A DNA stretch of 64,000 bases from Flavipsychrobacter sp. (GCA_016786665.1 JAEUVZ010000030.1:1-64000), one strand, 5' to 3'. Positions 19,183 through 27,185 are shown, counted from the first letter of the stretch. Program-made: numbers and translations. The notes: a model not told the origin generated them from the sequence alone.

Positions 19183-19419
19183 ATGAACCTGTATAAACTC
19201 TTTGCTCCCGCTATAGTTCTTTCGCTGGCCCTTACTTCTTGCGGGCAGAAAAATTACAATTGTGTTTGTGCCGGCGACAAGATATGTGGTACTCCATATA
19301 TAGTTGAGGAGATAAACGGCAAAACCAAACAGCAAGCTAAGGCGAAATGTGATACCTATGATGCGTATCATCCGGAACTGGACATGACTACCAGTTGTGA
19401 AGTAGAAGCGGCGGATTAG
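19183..19419 (+). CDS. Small Cys-rich lipoprotein, unknown function
   Basis: 78 residues from the ATG at 19183 (or 19177). A lipoprotein signal ends in LALTSCGQ, so Cys19 would be lipidated. The mature part has YNCVCAGDKICG followed by a charged stretch KTKQQAKAKCDTYDAY and a final SCEVE, with four further Cys. It resembles the product of the minus-strand gene at 20387-20638, which also has LTSC, then TCVC and a later CKAK. The gene lies between two copies of a 41-bp repeat. Function unknown. Confidence 0.7.
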   Translation: MNLYKLFAPAIVLSLALTSCGQKNYNCVCAGDKICGTPYIVEEINGKTKQQAKAKCDTYDAYHPELDMTTSCEVEAAD

Positions 19420-19537
19420 GTAACTCTATTCTCGTCAAATAAGATCGGTCGAATTGTTTTTTATTTTCCATTAGGTATTCTCCAGCAGCCGCATGTAGTA
19501 GGGAGACTATGCCCAGCATGGACATCCCTGATTTTTA

Positions 19538-19578
19538 TTTGCCTGCTTTAAGTTACGCTGTCGCTAAACTTAAAGCAG
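19538..19578. repeat. 41-bp direct repeat, copy 2 (hairpin-forming)
   Basis: Same sequence as 19047-19087 except GCTTTAA in place of GATTTAA. The arms GCTTTAAGTT and AACTTAAAGC are a perfect inverted pair around a 12-base loop. Confidence 0.9.
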
Positions 19579-19664
19579 AAGTGTAATAGATTACGCAGTA
19601 TTGTTTGTTTTAATTTAATTATTATCTTCATGCTAATTATTTCACCCACTAAACAAACCTGAAT

Positions 19665-20180
19665 ATGAGTAACAAACCTAAATCCGTACTGCGTACCTGC
19701 CTGCTTACCTTAGTCCTGGTTGCGACTTCTTTTATTACCATTACCTATACCTCGTGTACCGTTGACAAATGCAAAGATGTTGTCTGCCAAAACGGAGGCA
19801 CGTGTGGGGAGGGCAACTGTACTTGTCCTGCCGGGTATTCCGGTACCCTGTGTGCCACTGCCGATGTTACTAAGTTTTTGGGAACCTATACCGGGGCTAA
19901 TACCTGTGGCGGTTCTATTGTTACGATAGTGTCGGGTGCGACACCTACAACTTTCCATGTGCCCTCTACAATCGGTAACGGTTCTTGTGAAAAGAGCTTC
20001 AATATAGTAGGCAACATGAATGGCAATAATTTTACGATTAACCAGACCGTGACCGACAATTGCGGCAACGTATATACTATTACCGGTAATGGCTCGCTGG
20101 CAGGAAATATGCTTTCCGTTTCGCTGGTTTACACCTCGGGAAGCAGCTCCGCTACCTGTTCCTACAGCGGCTCGAAGTAA
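19665..20180 (+). CDS. Lipoprotein with one EGF-like domain (paralogue of 51625-52164)
   Basis: 171 residues. The signal sequence is hydrophobic and ends TYTSC, giving a lipidated Cys. Directly after it comes one EGF-like module with six Cys (C-x4-C-x5-C-x4-C-x-C-x8-C; NGGTC and CPAGYSGTLC are typical). Then KFLGTYTGANTC starts a beta-rich, Thr/Ser/Asn-rich domain of about 110 residues. The gene at 51625-52164 encodes the same architecture with clear similarity through the EGF and KFxGxYxGxNxC junction. Likely surface or periplasmic; the ligand is unknown. Confidence 0.8.
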   Translation: MSNKPKSVLRTCLLTLVLVATSFITITYTSCTVDKCKDVVCQNGGTCGEGNCTCPAGYSGTLCATADVTKFLGTYTGANTCGGSIVTIVSGATPTTFHVPSTIGNGSCEKSFNIVGNMNGNNFTINQTVTDNCGNVYTITGNGSLAGNMLSVSLVYTSGSSSATCSYSGSK

Positions 20181-20205
20181 AGGAGTTCGTTTTTCAAACA
20201 TTAAG

Positions 20206-20231
20206 AAAGCCCCGGCCAGGGGCTTTTTTTT
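20206..20231 (+). terminator. Terminator after the EGF-like lipoprotein gene
   Basis: AAAGCCCC and GGGGCTTT pair around a 5-base loop, followed by eight Ts. Confidence 0.9.
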
Positions 20232-20386
20232 GGGACAAGCAGATTGCTTTTGGTATGGCGCTTTATTGTAAGAGCCCGTACCGGCCCGGCGACAGGGGAA
20301 GTGCCGACGCGCCGGGCTGGGCTTGTTGGGGTTTGCTGCTTAGCCGGGTGTGGATTTGCACTTCGATAAGTGGGGGGGAGTACTAA

Positions 20387-20638
20387 CTACTTAATATCAC
20401 AAATCGCATCATAAAAGGTAGTGTAATACGAATAGCGGGAGGATGATGTGTATTGGATCGCTTTTGCCTTACATTGGCCCAGCACTTCTTCCTTTTTTCC
20501 GTACAACATGGTATCAACACTGCCGTTGGGTTTTGTGATGCCATATTCGGTGATGGTGAGTTCGCAGACGCAGGTGTGCTGTTTGCTACAGGAAGTGAGG
20601 GTGACCGCTATGAAGAGTAGGGTGAGTAGTTGCTTCAT
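20387..20638 (-). CDS. Small Cys-rich lipoprotein, unknown function
   Basis: 83 residues. A lipoprotein signal ends VTLTSCSK. The mature chain has HTCVCEL near the N-terminus, then GKKEEVLGQCKAKAIQY, a Ser/Tyr-rich run and a final AICDIK. Spacing of CxC, the Lys/Ala-rich segment and the late Cys recalls the 19183-19419 product, so the two may be diverged paralogues. It lies convergent to the EGF-like lipoprotein. No function recognised. Confidence 0.65.
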   Translation of the reverse strand: MKQLLTLLFIAVTLTSCSKQHTCVCELTITEYGITKPNGSVDTMLYGKKEEVLGQCKAKAIQYTSSSRYSYYTTFYDAICDIK

Positions 20639-20759
20639 GGGGTGAAGATAAGGAAGAGCGGGATAGGTAGGGAGTGATCGTAAGATGGTTTTGTGTTGGC
20701 ATCCGGACGCGATAGGTCATTACGTACCAGTACTGAGTAAGAATACACCGGAAATGGTA

Positions 20760-20790
20760 TTTGCTACCCGAATAGCCATCGCTACTTTTG
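20760..20790 (+). promoter_or_regulatory. Consensus Bacteroidota promoter of the 20814 lipoprotein gene
   Basis: TTTG at 20760-20763, 19 bases, then TACTTTTG at 20783-20790: exact fits to both elements and to the spacing. Transcription would start near 20796, and the ATG is at 20814. This is the clearest promoter in the window. Confidence 0.8.
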
Positions 20791-20813
20791 CAGCCATAAA
20801 AAACATCAGAACA

Positions 20814-21230
20814 ATGAAAAGGATATTATTAGTGGCTTTAATGGCAGTGGCGGCAGCATCTTGTACAAAAGATAAAGACCCGGAACCAACACCCCCAAGC
20901 ACTACCAACGATGCAGCCGGCAACTGGACCATCAAGGTATATGACGGACTGACACTGGCATCACCCGCAGCAGGAACTCTTACTATGGCGGGTACTTCCG
21001 CGACCGCAGGCACGGCCAATATCGATGTGACCTTTGATGGCACTAACCACAATACGGAAGAGGACACTTACGCACTGACCAATAGCAATGCTAATATAGC
21101 CTTCACTAAAACCAGCACAGGTTCTTTCTCGGTGCTGAGTGGTGGTGGCACATGGGTGATCAATACCTTAAATGCTACAACACTGAAAATGACCAGCACT
21201 AATGGCCTGGTGATAGAGTGTACTAAGTAG
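20814..21230 (+). CDS. Small Thr-rich lipoprotein, lipocalin-like
   Basis: 138 residues from the ATG at 20814; the frame extends upstream but would overrun the promoter. A lipoprotein signal ends AAASCTKDK, then a Pro-rich linker and GNWTIKVYDG, which opens a single beta-rich domain ending VIECTK. The layout recalls the lipocalin-like lipoproteins of Bacteroidota, but the match is weak. It has its own promoter and terminator. Function unknown. Confidence 0.75.
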   Translation: MKRILLVALMAVAAASCTKDKDPEPTPPSTTNDAAGNWTIKVYDGLTLASPAAGTLTMAGTSATAGTANIDVTFDGTNHNTEEDTYALTNSNANIAFTKTSTGSFSVLSGGGTWVINTLNATTLKMTSTNGLVIECTK

Positions 21231-21251
21231 TGCTTACCGTGACATTTATTC

Positions 21252-21284
21252 AACAGCCTGTCCGGGAGGATAGGCTGTTTTATT
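21252..21284 (+). terminator. Terminator after the 20814 lipoprotein gene
   Basis: AACAGCCTGTCC and GGATAGGCTGTT pair around a 4-base loop, followed by a T-rich run. Confidence 0.8.
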
Positions 21285-21328
21285 ATAACCCTTAACTGTT
21301 GAAGGCTTGGAGAGGCTTTGTTCGGCTG

Positions 21329-21426
21329 GGTGATGGGTTCGACCCTGCTCACCATCACAGGTTCGCCGATCAGGAGATCGGTTGCCGGTGCGGCGTAGTT
21401 GGAGACTACGCCGAGCCGGGCAGCAA
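21329..21426. repeat. Cluster of three hairpins (REP-like) beside the TIR gene
   Basis: Three inverted repeats lie in a row: GTGATGG with CCATCAC, CCGATC with GATCGG (loop AGGA), and GGCGTAGT with ACTACGCC (loop TGGAG). The last is nested in outer arms GTTGCCGG and CCGGGCAGCAAC. There is no open frame. The GC-rich hairpins contrast with the AT-rich TIR gene that starts 15 bases away. Confidence 0.6.
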
Positions 21427-21440
21427 CGGGATTTTTACCA

Positions 21441-22739
21441 CTAAGTTCCAATCCTTAAGCCGTCAGTAATTTTATCAAAAGCCAACTCAAAATCTTTTTC
21501 CTCAAAATCTCTGTTATTAAATTCGCTAAAGTCAAGTGCATTAACTCTCTTTATTTCTTCTATGTTCTCCGAATATTCATTTGCCTGTTCCATTGGTCTG
21601 ATTTGAGATTTTTTTACTTTGAACAAGTAATCATCAATTGTAATTGGGAAGAAAACATTCTCCCATGATGCCTCCTGTTTGATGCGAGCGGTAGTAAGTT
21701 CATACTGACAAGCCTTACTTTTTATAGAATTTTCTGACGCTATGAACAAAAGCTTATCGTGTGCTGTAATTCCAGCTGTCATTATTTCTTCTAACGGTTT
21801 GCCTCCAGGAGCATCTTTTTGCCACATAAATGTTCGAATCCCTTTTCGATTTAAAGCGTCGTTTATTCTATTCGCAAAGATGTAGTCTTTAAAACTATAG
21901 GAAATGAATACAGTTGAAAATGTTTTTGCGGTTGTCATTCCTGATATTATATCTTTTAACTGGACTCGGTTTTTTATGTTGAAAAATTCAGCAAGGATTT
22001 CGTCATTTAATTCGTCACTTTGCAGAATTGTTTGGAAATCCATTGTAGCATAGCTTTCAAACTGAAGTTTCTTTGTAGTTTGTATACACTGATCATCAAG
22101 ATAACAATCGATAAACCCCGACTTGTAGAGAATTGTATCGCGAAATCGACTATTTTTAAGGTTAATCGAATTGAAATTTGTTGTATCTAAGATACAATCT
22201 TCGAAAAGCAGATCAATAAATTCATCATCTCTTAGAACATTTTCTTCCTCATAATAAAATAAGCCCTCAAAATGTGAGCTTTCTAACCTAGAATTATAGA
22301 ATCTAAGATTCTCAGCTGGGTTCAATCCAATAACGTTACAGCTAATAAGCAAGCAATTGCCAAATGTCAAGTTAAACACACATCCCTCGTCCAGCTCTAC
22401 ATTTCTAAGTTGACTATTGATAAAATATACGCCATTCCAATCATCTTCCATATGTGTAAACCGGCAATTTCTGAGGTTACAATTTTGAAATTCACAATTC
22501 CGAAACAGACAGTAAAATCCAAATATTCCAACAAAATCACAGTCGATAAACTTTACACTAAGGAATTCGATGTCGTGCATGTCGTCATGGAAAGAAAAAT
22601 TCCGGAATGTTTTTCTTATTACTCGATTCTTCCTTTCAAAAAGCCCTTTCTTTTGAATACCGATGTTTTTTGGCGAATTCTTTTTTAAGAAACTCATTAA
22701 CTGAACCGTGCCTCGTATCTCTGTTTTCTTGTCTATCAT
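21441..22739 (-). CDS. Pentapeptide-repeat protein with C-terminal TIR domain
   Basis: 432 residues from the ATG at 22739; a TTG 12 bases upstream is also possible. Residues about 50-230 consist of pentapeptide-like repeats (A/C/F-D/N/R-L/F-x-x; for example FRNCEFQNCNLRNCRF), predicted to form a right-handed quadrilateral beta-helix. Residues about 274-400 are a TIR domain: STVFISYSFKDY strand, DAPGGKPLEE in the BB-loop position and SKACQYELTTA, whose Glu is the likely catalytic residue of a TIR NADase. No transmembrane segment. TIR proteins of this size often act in antiviral abortive defence, with the partner domain sensing. Here the sensor would be the pentapeptide helix; this is inference. 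Base composition is much more AT-rich than the neighbours, suggesting horizontal transfer. Confidence 0.8.
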   Translation of the reverse strand: MIDKKTEIRGTVQLMSFLKKNSPKNIGIQKKGLFERKNRVIRKTFRNFSFHDDMHDIEFLSVKFIDCDFVGIFGFYCLFRNCEFQNCNLRNCRFTHMEDDWNGVYFINSQLRNVELDEGCVFNLTFGNCLLISCNVIGLNPAENLRFYNSRLESSHFEGLFYYEEENVLRDDEFIDLLFEDCILDTTNFNSINLKNSRFRDTILYKSGFIDCYLDDQCIQTTKKLQFESYATMDFQTILQSDELNDEILAEFFNIKNRVQLKDIISGMTTAKTFSTVFISYSFKDYIFANRINDALNRKGIRTFMWQKDAPGGKPLEEIMTAGITAHDKLLFIASENSIKSKACQYELTTARIKQEASWENVFFPITIDDYLFKVKKSQIRPMEQANEYSENIEEIKRVNALDFSEFNNRDFEEKDFELAFDKITDGLRIGT

Positions 22740-22930
22740 TATATTCTGCAATATATATTAATGTATAATTAGAGTAGTTCGAAAAATAGGATATTTCTAC
22801 TCTTTTGTGGATAACTCCCACCCATCCTCACCCCCCTTTTTCGTTATTTTGTCTGAACCCGGATTTATCGGATTAAAGGATTGCCGGGCTTATAGGTTTT
22901 ACCCATTATTACAGTGTAACAAGGCGCATC

Positions 22931-25900
22931 GTGAAGTTCTCTCATCTACATAATCATACGCAGTTTTCGCTCCTGGATGGGGCGTCTAATATTGGCCGCT
23001 TGTTTAAGAAGGCGGAGGAAGATGGCCAGCCCGCTATGGCTATTACCGACCACGGCAATATGTTCGGGGCTTTTGAGTTCGTGTCGCAGGCATGGAAGAG
23101 CAAGAAGGTGGTGGGCACGGATGAGAACGGTAAGGAGATAACGGAGCCGGTGGTGAAGCCGGTGGTGGGTTGTGAGTTCTACCTGGTGGAGAACCGGCAT
23201 AAGCGGGTCTTCAGCAAGGAGGATAAGGATGTGCGCCGCCACCAACTGCTGCTGGCCAAGAACGAGATAGGCTACCAGAACCTGGTGAAGCTGTGCTCCA
23301 TAGGCTATATAGAGGGCCTGTACGGCAAATACCCCCGCATAGATAAGGAGATACTGCTGCAGCACCACGAAGGGCTGATAGCCACTACCTGCTGCCTGGG
23401 CGCGGAAGTGCCGCAAACGATACTGAAGAAGGGCGAGGAAGAAGGGGAGAAGGTGTTTAAGTGGTGGCTGGACCTGTTTGGCGAGGATTATTATGTAGAG
23501 TTTCAGCGGCACGATATACCGGAGCAGATAAAGGTGAACGAGGTACTGGTGAAGTTTGCCCGCAAGTATAATGTACCCATCATCGCCTCGAACGATTCCC
23601 ACTACGTGGACCAGGCGGACTACAACGCGCACGATATACTGCTGTGCATCAATACCGGGGAGAAGCAGAGCACGGAGAAGATGAAGGACTTTGACGACGA
23701 GGGCGGCTCGGTGAGGGATAAACGTTTCGCCTTCTACAACGACCAGTTCTACTTCAAAAAGACGGAGGAGATGCTGGACCTGTTTGCCGATATACCGGAG
23801 GCGCTGGATAATACCAACCAGATAGTAGAAAAGATAAAGCCGCTGAAACTGGAGCGGGATATATTGCTGCCGCACTTTAAAGTGCCGGCGGAGTTTAACG
23901 ACGACCAGGACGCTTACCTGGCGGATATAACCTGGAAAGGGGCGCACGAGCGCTACAAGGAGATAACCCCGGAGGTGGATGAGCGCATCCGCTTTGAGCT
24001 GTTCACTATAAAGACCATGGGATTTGCGGGGTACTTCCTTATCGTGTCCGACTTTATAAAAGCGGGCCGGGACCTTGGGGTGTTCATAGGCCCGGGGCGT
24101 GGTAGCGCGGCGGGGTCGGTGGTGGCCTATTGCACGGGCATCACCAATATAGACCCGATAAAGTATAACCTGCTGTTTGAGCGTTTCCTGAACCCGGAGC
24201 GTAAGAGCATGCCCGATATAGATACGGACTTTGACGACGTAGGCCGCCAGAAGGTGATAGACTACGTGGTGGAGAAGTATGGCAAGCGGCAGGTGGCGCA
24301 TATCGTTACCTATGGCACCATGGCGGCGAAGAGCTCTATAAAAGACGTGGCCCGCGTAATGGACCTGCCGCTGCCCGACAGCAACGCGCTGGCGAAGCTG
24401 GTGCCTGAGCGGCCCGGCATATCGCTAAAACGGATACTGAACGCCCCGCTGAAAGGGGAGGGTAGCCTGGAACAGAAGGAAGGCCTTGGCGGCGATGAAA
24501 TAGCAGGGGTGGAAGCCCTGCGCAAGCTACGCGCCGATGGCAGCCTGCAAGCCCGCGTGCTGCAGGAAGCCGAGAAGCTGGAGGGATCGGTGCGGAATAC
24601 GGGCATACACGCCGCGGGCATCATCATAGCCCCGAGCGACCTTACGGACCTGATACCGGTGTGCGCTGTGAAGGACGTGAACCTGCTCATTACCCAGTTT
24701 GAAGGTAACATCATTGAGAATGCCGGCGTTATCAAGATGGACTTCCTGGGGTTGAAGACCCTGACCATTATAAAAGACGCGCTGGCGCTGATAAAGCGCA
24801 ACTATGATATAGATATAGACATTGATACGATTCCGCTGGATGATGAGAAGACCTATGAGCTGTATCAGCGGGGCGATACCAATGGTACGTTCCAGTTTGA
24901 AAGTGCGGGTATGCAGAAGTACCTGCGGGAGCTGAAGCCGGATAAGTTTGACGACCTCATCGCGATGAACGCCCTGTACCGTCCCGGGCCGCTGGAGTAT
25001 ATCCCGAACTTCATTAAACGGAAGCATGGAGAGGAAGTAATCACCTACGACCTTCCGGAGATGGAAGAGTACCTGAGCGATACCTACGGCATTACCGTGT
25101 ACCAGGAGCAGGTGATGCTGCTGAGCCAGAAACTGGCGGGCTTCAGCAAAGGTGACGCCGACGTACTGCGGAAGGCGATGGGTAAGAAGCAGAAAGCGGT
25201 ACTGGATAAAATGAAAGGCCAGTTTGTGGAAGGGGCCAAAGCCAAAGGCCATCCCGAGGACAAGCTGAACAAAATATGGACCGACTGGGAGGCTTTTGCC
25301 CAGTATGCGTTCAACAAATCGCACTCTACGTGCTACGCCTTTGTGGCCTACCAGACGGCCTACCTGAAAGCGCACTACCCGAGCGAGTTTATGGCCGCGG
25401 TACTGAACAACCAGGGCAATATAGAGAAGATAAAATTCTACATGGAGGAATGCCAGCGCATGGGGCTGCAGGTATTGGGCCCTGATGTGAACGAGAGCCT
25501 GAAGGGCTTTTCGGTAAACAAAGAGGGCGTGGTGCGCTTTGGTATGAATGCGATAAAAGGCGTGGGCGAGGCTGCCGTGGAGGACATTATAAAAGAACGC
25601 GAGCAGTCGGGCCCGTATGCTACGGTATTTGACTTTATAAAGCGGGTGAACCAGCGGACAGTGAATAAAAAATCGCTGGAAAGCCTGGTGCTGGCGGGAG
25701 CGCTGGACAGCTTTAAAGAGCTGCACCGGGCGCAGTACTTCTACGCCCCTGCCAACGACCCTGTGACGGGCCTGGAGCGCATTACGCGGTTTGGGAACCA
25801 GGTGCAGGCCAGCACCTCCATGGCGGGCAACAGCCTCTTTGGCGACGCGGCCATGCCCGAGGTGAAGCCCCCGGCGATACCCGACTGTGAGCCGTGGATA

Positions 25901-26539
25901 CTGAGCGACTTCCTGGAGAAAGAAAAAGAAGTGATAGGCATCTACCTGAGCGCGCACCCGCTGGATGGCTATAAATTTGAGATGAGCCACTACAATATAT
26001 TGCCCATCAGCGAAGTGGAGAATAACAAAGACCGCACGGTGCGTATAGCGGGCTTTGTAAGCGATGCCGGGCACATGACCACTAAGAAGGGTAGCAAGTT
26101 TGGCAAATTCATGCTCAATGATTACTCCGGGCATATGGAGATGGTGTTTTGGGAAGATAACTACGTGAAGTACGGGAACTACCTGGTGAACGGCCAGAAG
26201 CTGATGATAACGGGCTCGTATAAGGAGCACCGTTTCCGGCAGGGTGTGATGGAGTTCCAGATACAGGATATTATACTGCTGGACCATGTGCGTAAAAAGT
26301 ACACCAAGCGCCTGCACGTAAAGGTGCCGCTGCAACAGATAACCCAGGATATGGCCCGGTTTATAGAAACGAATGTAAAGGCACACCCCGGCAATACGGA
26401 AATGGTGCTGAACATATATGATGCGGATAGCGAAATGGTGAGCAAGCTGAGAACGCACAACAGCAAGCTGGAAGTGAATGATGAGATGCTTCAATACTTT
26501 ACGGAGCATGAGGTGTTGTACTCGGTAGAGGTAGTCTGA
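22931..26539 (+). CDS. dnaE: DNA polymerase III subunit alpha
   Basis: 1202 residues with a GTG start at 22931. Catalytic subunit of the replicative polymerase. The N-terminal PHP domain begins HLHNHTQFSLLDGASN. The palm contains GPGRGSAAGSVVAYC and MPDIDTDFDD with the catalytic aspartates. The finger and tandem helix-hairpin-helix region (GMNAIKGVGEAAVEDI) follow, and an OB-fold near residues 1030-1110 carries the nucleic-acid-binding strand pattern. Length is typical of DnaE1. It has no partner genes; the TIR gene is divergent upstream. Confidence 0.97.
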   Translation: MKFSHLHNHTQFSLLDGASNIGRLFKKAEEDGQPAMAITDHGNMFGAFEFVSQAWKSKKVVGTDENGKEITEPVVKPVVGCEFYLVENRHKRVFSKEDKDVRRHQLLLAKNEIGYQNLVKLCSIGYIEGLYGKYPRIDKEILLQHHEGLIATTCCLGAEVPQTILKKGEEEGEKVFKWWLDLFGEDYYVEFQRHDIPEQIKVNEVLVKFARKYNVPIIASNDSHYVDQADYNAHDILLCINTGEKQSTEKMKDFDDEGGSVRDKRFAFYNDQFYFKKTEEMLDLFADIPEALDNTNQIVEKIKPLKLERDILLPHFKVPAEFNDDQDAYLADITWKGAHERYKEITPEVDERIRFELFTIKTMGFAGYFLIVSDFIKAGRDLGVFIGPGRGSAAGSVVAYCTGITNIDPIKYNLLFERFLNPERKSMPDIDTDFDDVGRQKVIDYVVEKYGKRQVAHIVTYGTMAAKSSIKDVARVMDLPLPDSNALAKLVPERPGISLKRILNAPLKGEGSLEQKEGLGGDEIAGVEALRKLRADGSLQARVLQEAEKLEGSVRNTGIHAAGIIIAPSDLTDLIPVCAVKDVNLLITQFEGNIIENAGVIKMDFLGLKTLTIIKDALALIKRNYDIDIDIDTIPLDDEKTYELYQRGDTNGTFQFESAGMQKYLRELKPDKFDDLIAMNALYRPGPLEYIPNFIKRKHGEEVITYDLPEMEEYLSDTYGITVYQEQVMLLSQKLAGFSKGDADVLRKAMGKKQKAVLDKMKGQFVEGAKAKGHPEDKLNKIWTDWEAFAQYAFNKSHSTCYAFVAYQTAYLKAHYPSEFMAAVLNNQGNIEKIKFYMEECQRMGLQVLGPDVNESLKGFSVNKEGVVRFGMNAIKGVGEAAVEDIIKEREQSGPYATVFDFIKRVNQRTVNKKSLESLVLAGALDSFKELHRAQYFYAPANDPVTGLERITRFGNQVQASTSMAGNSLFGDAAMPEVKPPAIPDCEPWILSDFLEKEKEVIGIYLSAHPLDGYKFEMSHYNILPISEVENNKDRTVRIAGFVSDAGHMTTKKGSKFGKFMLNDYSGHMEMVFWEDNYVKYGNYLVNGQKLMITGSYKEHRFRQGVMEFQIQDIILLDHVRKKYTKRLHVKVPLQQITQDMARFIETNVKAHPGNTEMVLNIYDADSEMVSKLRTHNSKLEVNDEMLQYFTEHEVLYSVEVV

Positions 26540-26812
26540 ACCCGGGGTTAGGGCTGATTGGGCTGATTTGCCGGGAGAGTTGGGGATTTCTTAGTGTTAT
26601 CTGCGCACGCCCCGCTCCTACGGAAGTCGGCACCAAGCTAAGGTTGCCCATTCAGTGCAAACGGTATCTGTAAAATCAGGATTCTTCATATGCCCGGTTA
26701 ATCCGTTCAATCAGTGAAGTCCCGGTTTTTACGGTCCCCCGGTTGATCCTTTTAAGAAGTAAATTCCAGTTCAGATGGCGATTATTCCTTAAATTTGCTT
26801 TAATTGTATTTT
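26540..26812. other. Intergenic region after dnaE
   Basis: 273 bases with no credible gene. It opens with GGGCTGATTGGGCTGATT, and CGGTTAATCCGTTCAATCAG lies at about 26695-26715. Similar GATT/AATC-rich motifs are seen at 22860-22890 and 41755-41775, so these may be degenerate dispersed repeats. Confidence 0.45.
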
Positions 26813-27040
26813 ATGAATTGGCACGAAAATATCATTTCAGAACCCGGAGTATTATTCGGTAAGGCCGTAATAAAAGGTACCCGCGTGCCTGTAGACCTCA
26901 TCTTTGAAAAAATTGCGACGGGTTATAGTTATGATGATTTACTGGCAGCCTATCCAAGGATAACAAAGGCTGATATACTAGCATGCATGCTCTTTGCTGC
27001 GGATAATACCAAACATGAGAAAGTACTGTCGGTAGCATGA
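26813..27040 (+). CDS. DUF433 family protein (antitoxin-like)
   Basis: 75 residues from the ATG at 26813; the TTG nine bases earlier is less likely. The motif GKAVIKGTRVPVDLIFEKIATG followed by YPRITKADILACMLFAAD is characteristic of DUF433, a small helix-turn-helix fold that is often the antitoxin partner of a DUF5615 PIN-like toxin. Its stop overlaps the ATG of a short frame that looks like the wreck of exactly that partner (27037-27110). It was probably the upstream gene of a toxin-antitoxin operon and is now an orphan. Confidence 0.8.
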   Translation: MNWHENIISEPGVLFGKAVIKGTRVPVDLIFEKIATGYSYDDLLAAYPRITKADILACMLFAADNTKHEKVLSVA

Positions 27041-27110
27041 GTTACGCTCTGATAGTAGCAGATGAAAGTGTGGATATTATGTGATTCCGCTATATAGATA
27101 TTTCGGTTAG
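27037..27110 (+). pseudogene. Remnant of a DUF5615 PIN-like toxin
   Basis: An ATG overlaps the DUF433 stop (ATGA). The frame reads MSYALIVADESVDIM and stops at 27082-27084. LxxADESVD is the usual N-terminus of DUF5615 proteins, where DES supplies an acidic active-site residue. Adding one T after GTGGAT would continue as YYVIPLYRYFG before another stop at 27108, matching the first helix of the family. So the gene seems to carry a 1-base deletion and a loss of its 3' part. The rest (about 90 residues) is absent before trxA. Confidence 0.6.
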
Positions 27111-27137
27111 CTATTAGGGTGGGATGGTAATTTGGTA

Positions 27138-27145
27138 TAATTTTG
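27138..27145 (+). promoter_or_regulatory. -7 element upstream of trxA
   Basis: TAATTTTG is an exact TAnnTTTG, 40 bases before the trxA ATG. The -33 region is weak. Confidence 0.5.
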
Positions 27146-27185
27146 TCTTTCCAATTAATTAACCATAAAATAAAAGGAAAATAAA

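Noticed and set aside
21330-21360. GGGTTCGACCCTGCTCACCATCA looks like the 3' end of a tRNA
   Set aside because: No matching acceptor or anticodon arms lie upstream; it is better explained as part of the hairpin cluster.
22946-24301. 451-codon minus-strand open frame opposite dnaE
   Set aside because: Same reason: an antisense shadow in a GC-rich gene.
24527-26509. 660-codon open frame on the minus strand opposite dnaE
   Set aside because: It is a shadow of dnaE caused by codon bias; its residues are a low-complexity mix without domains, while dnaE is certain.
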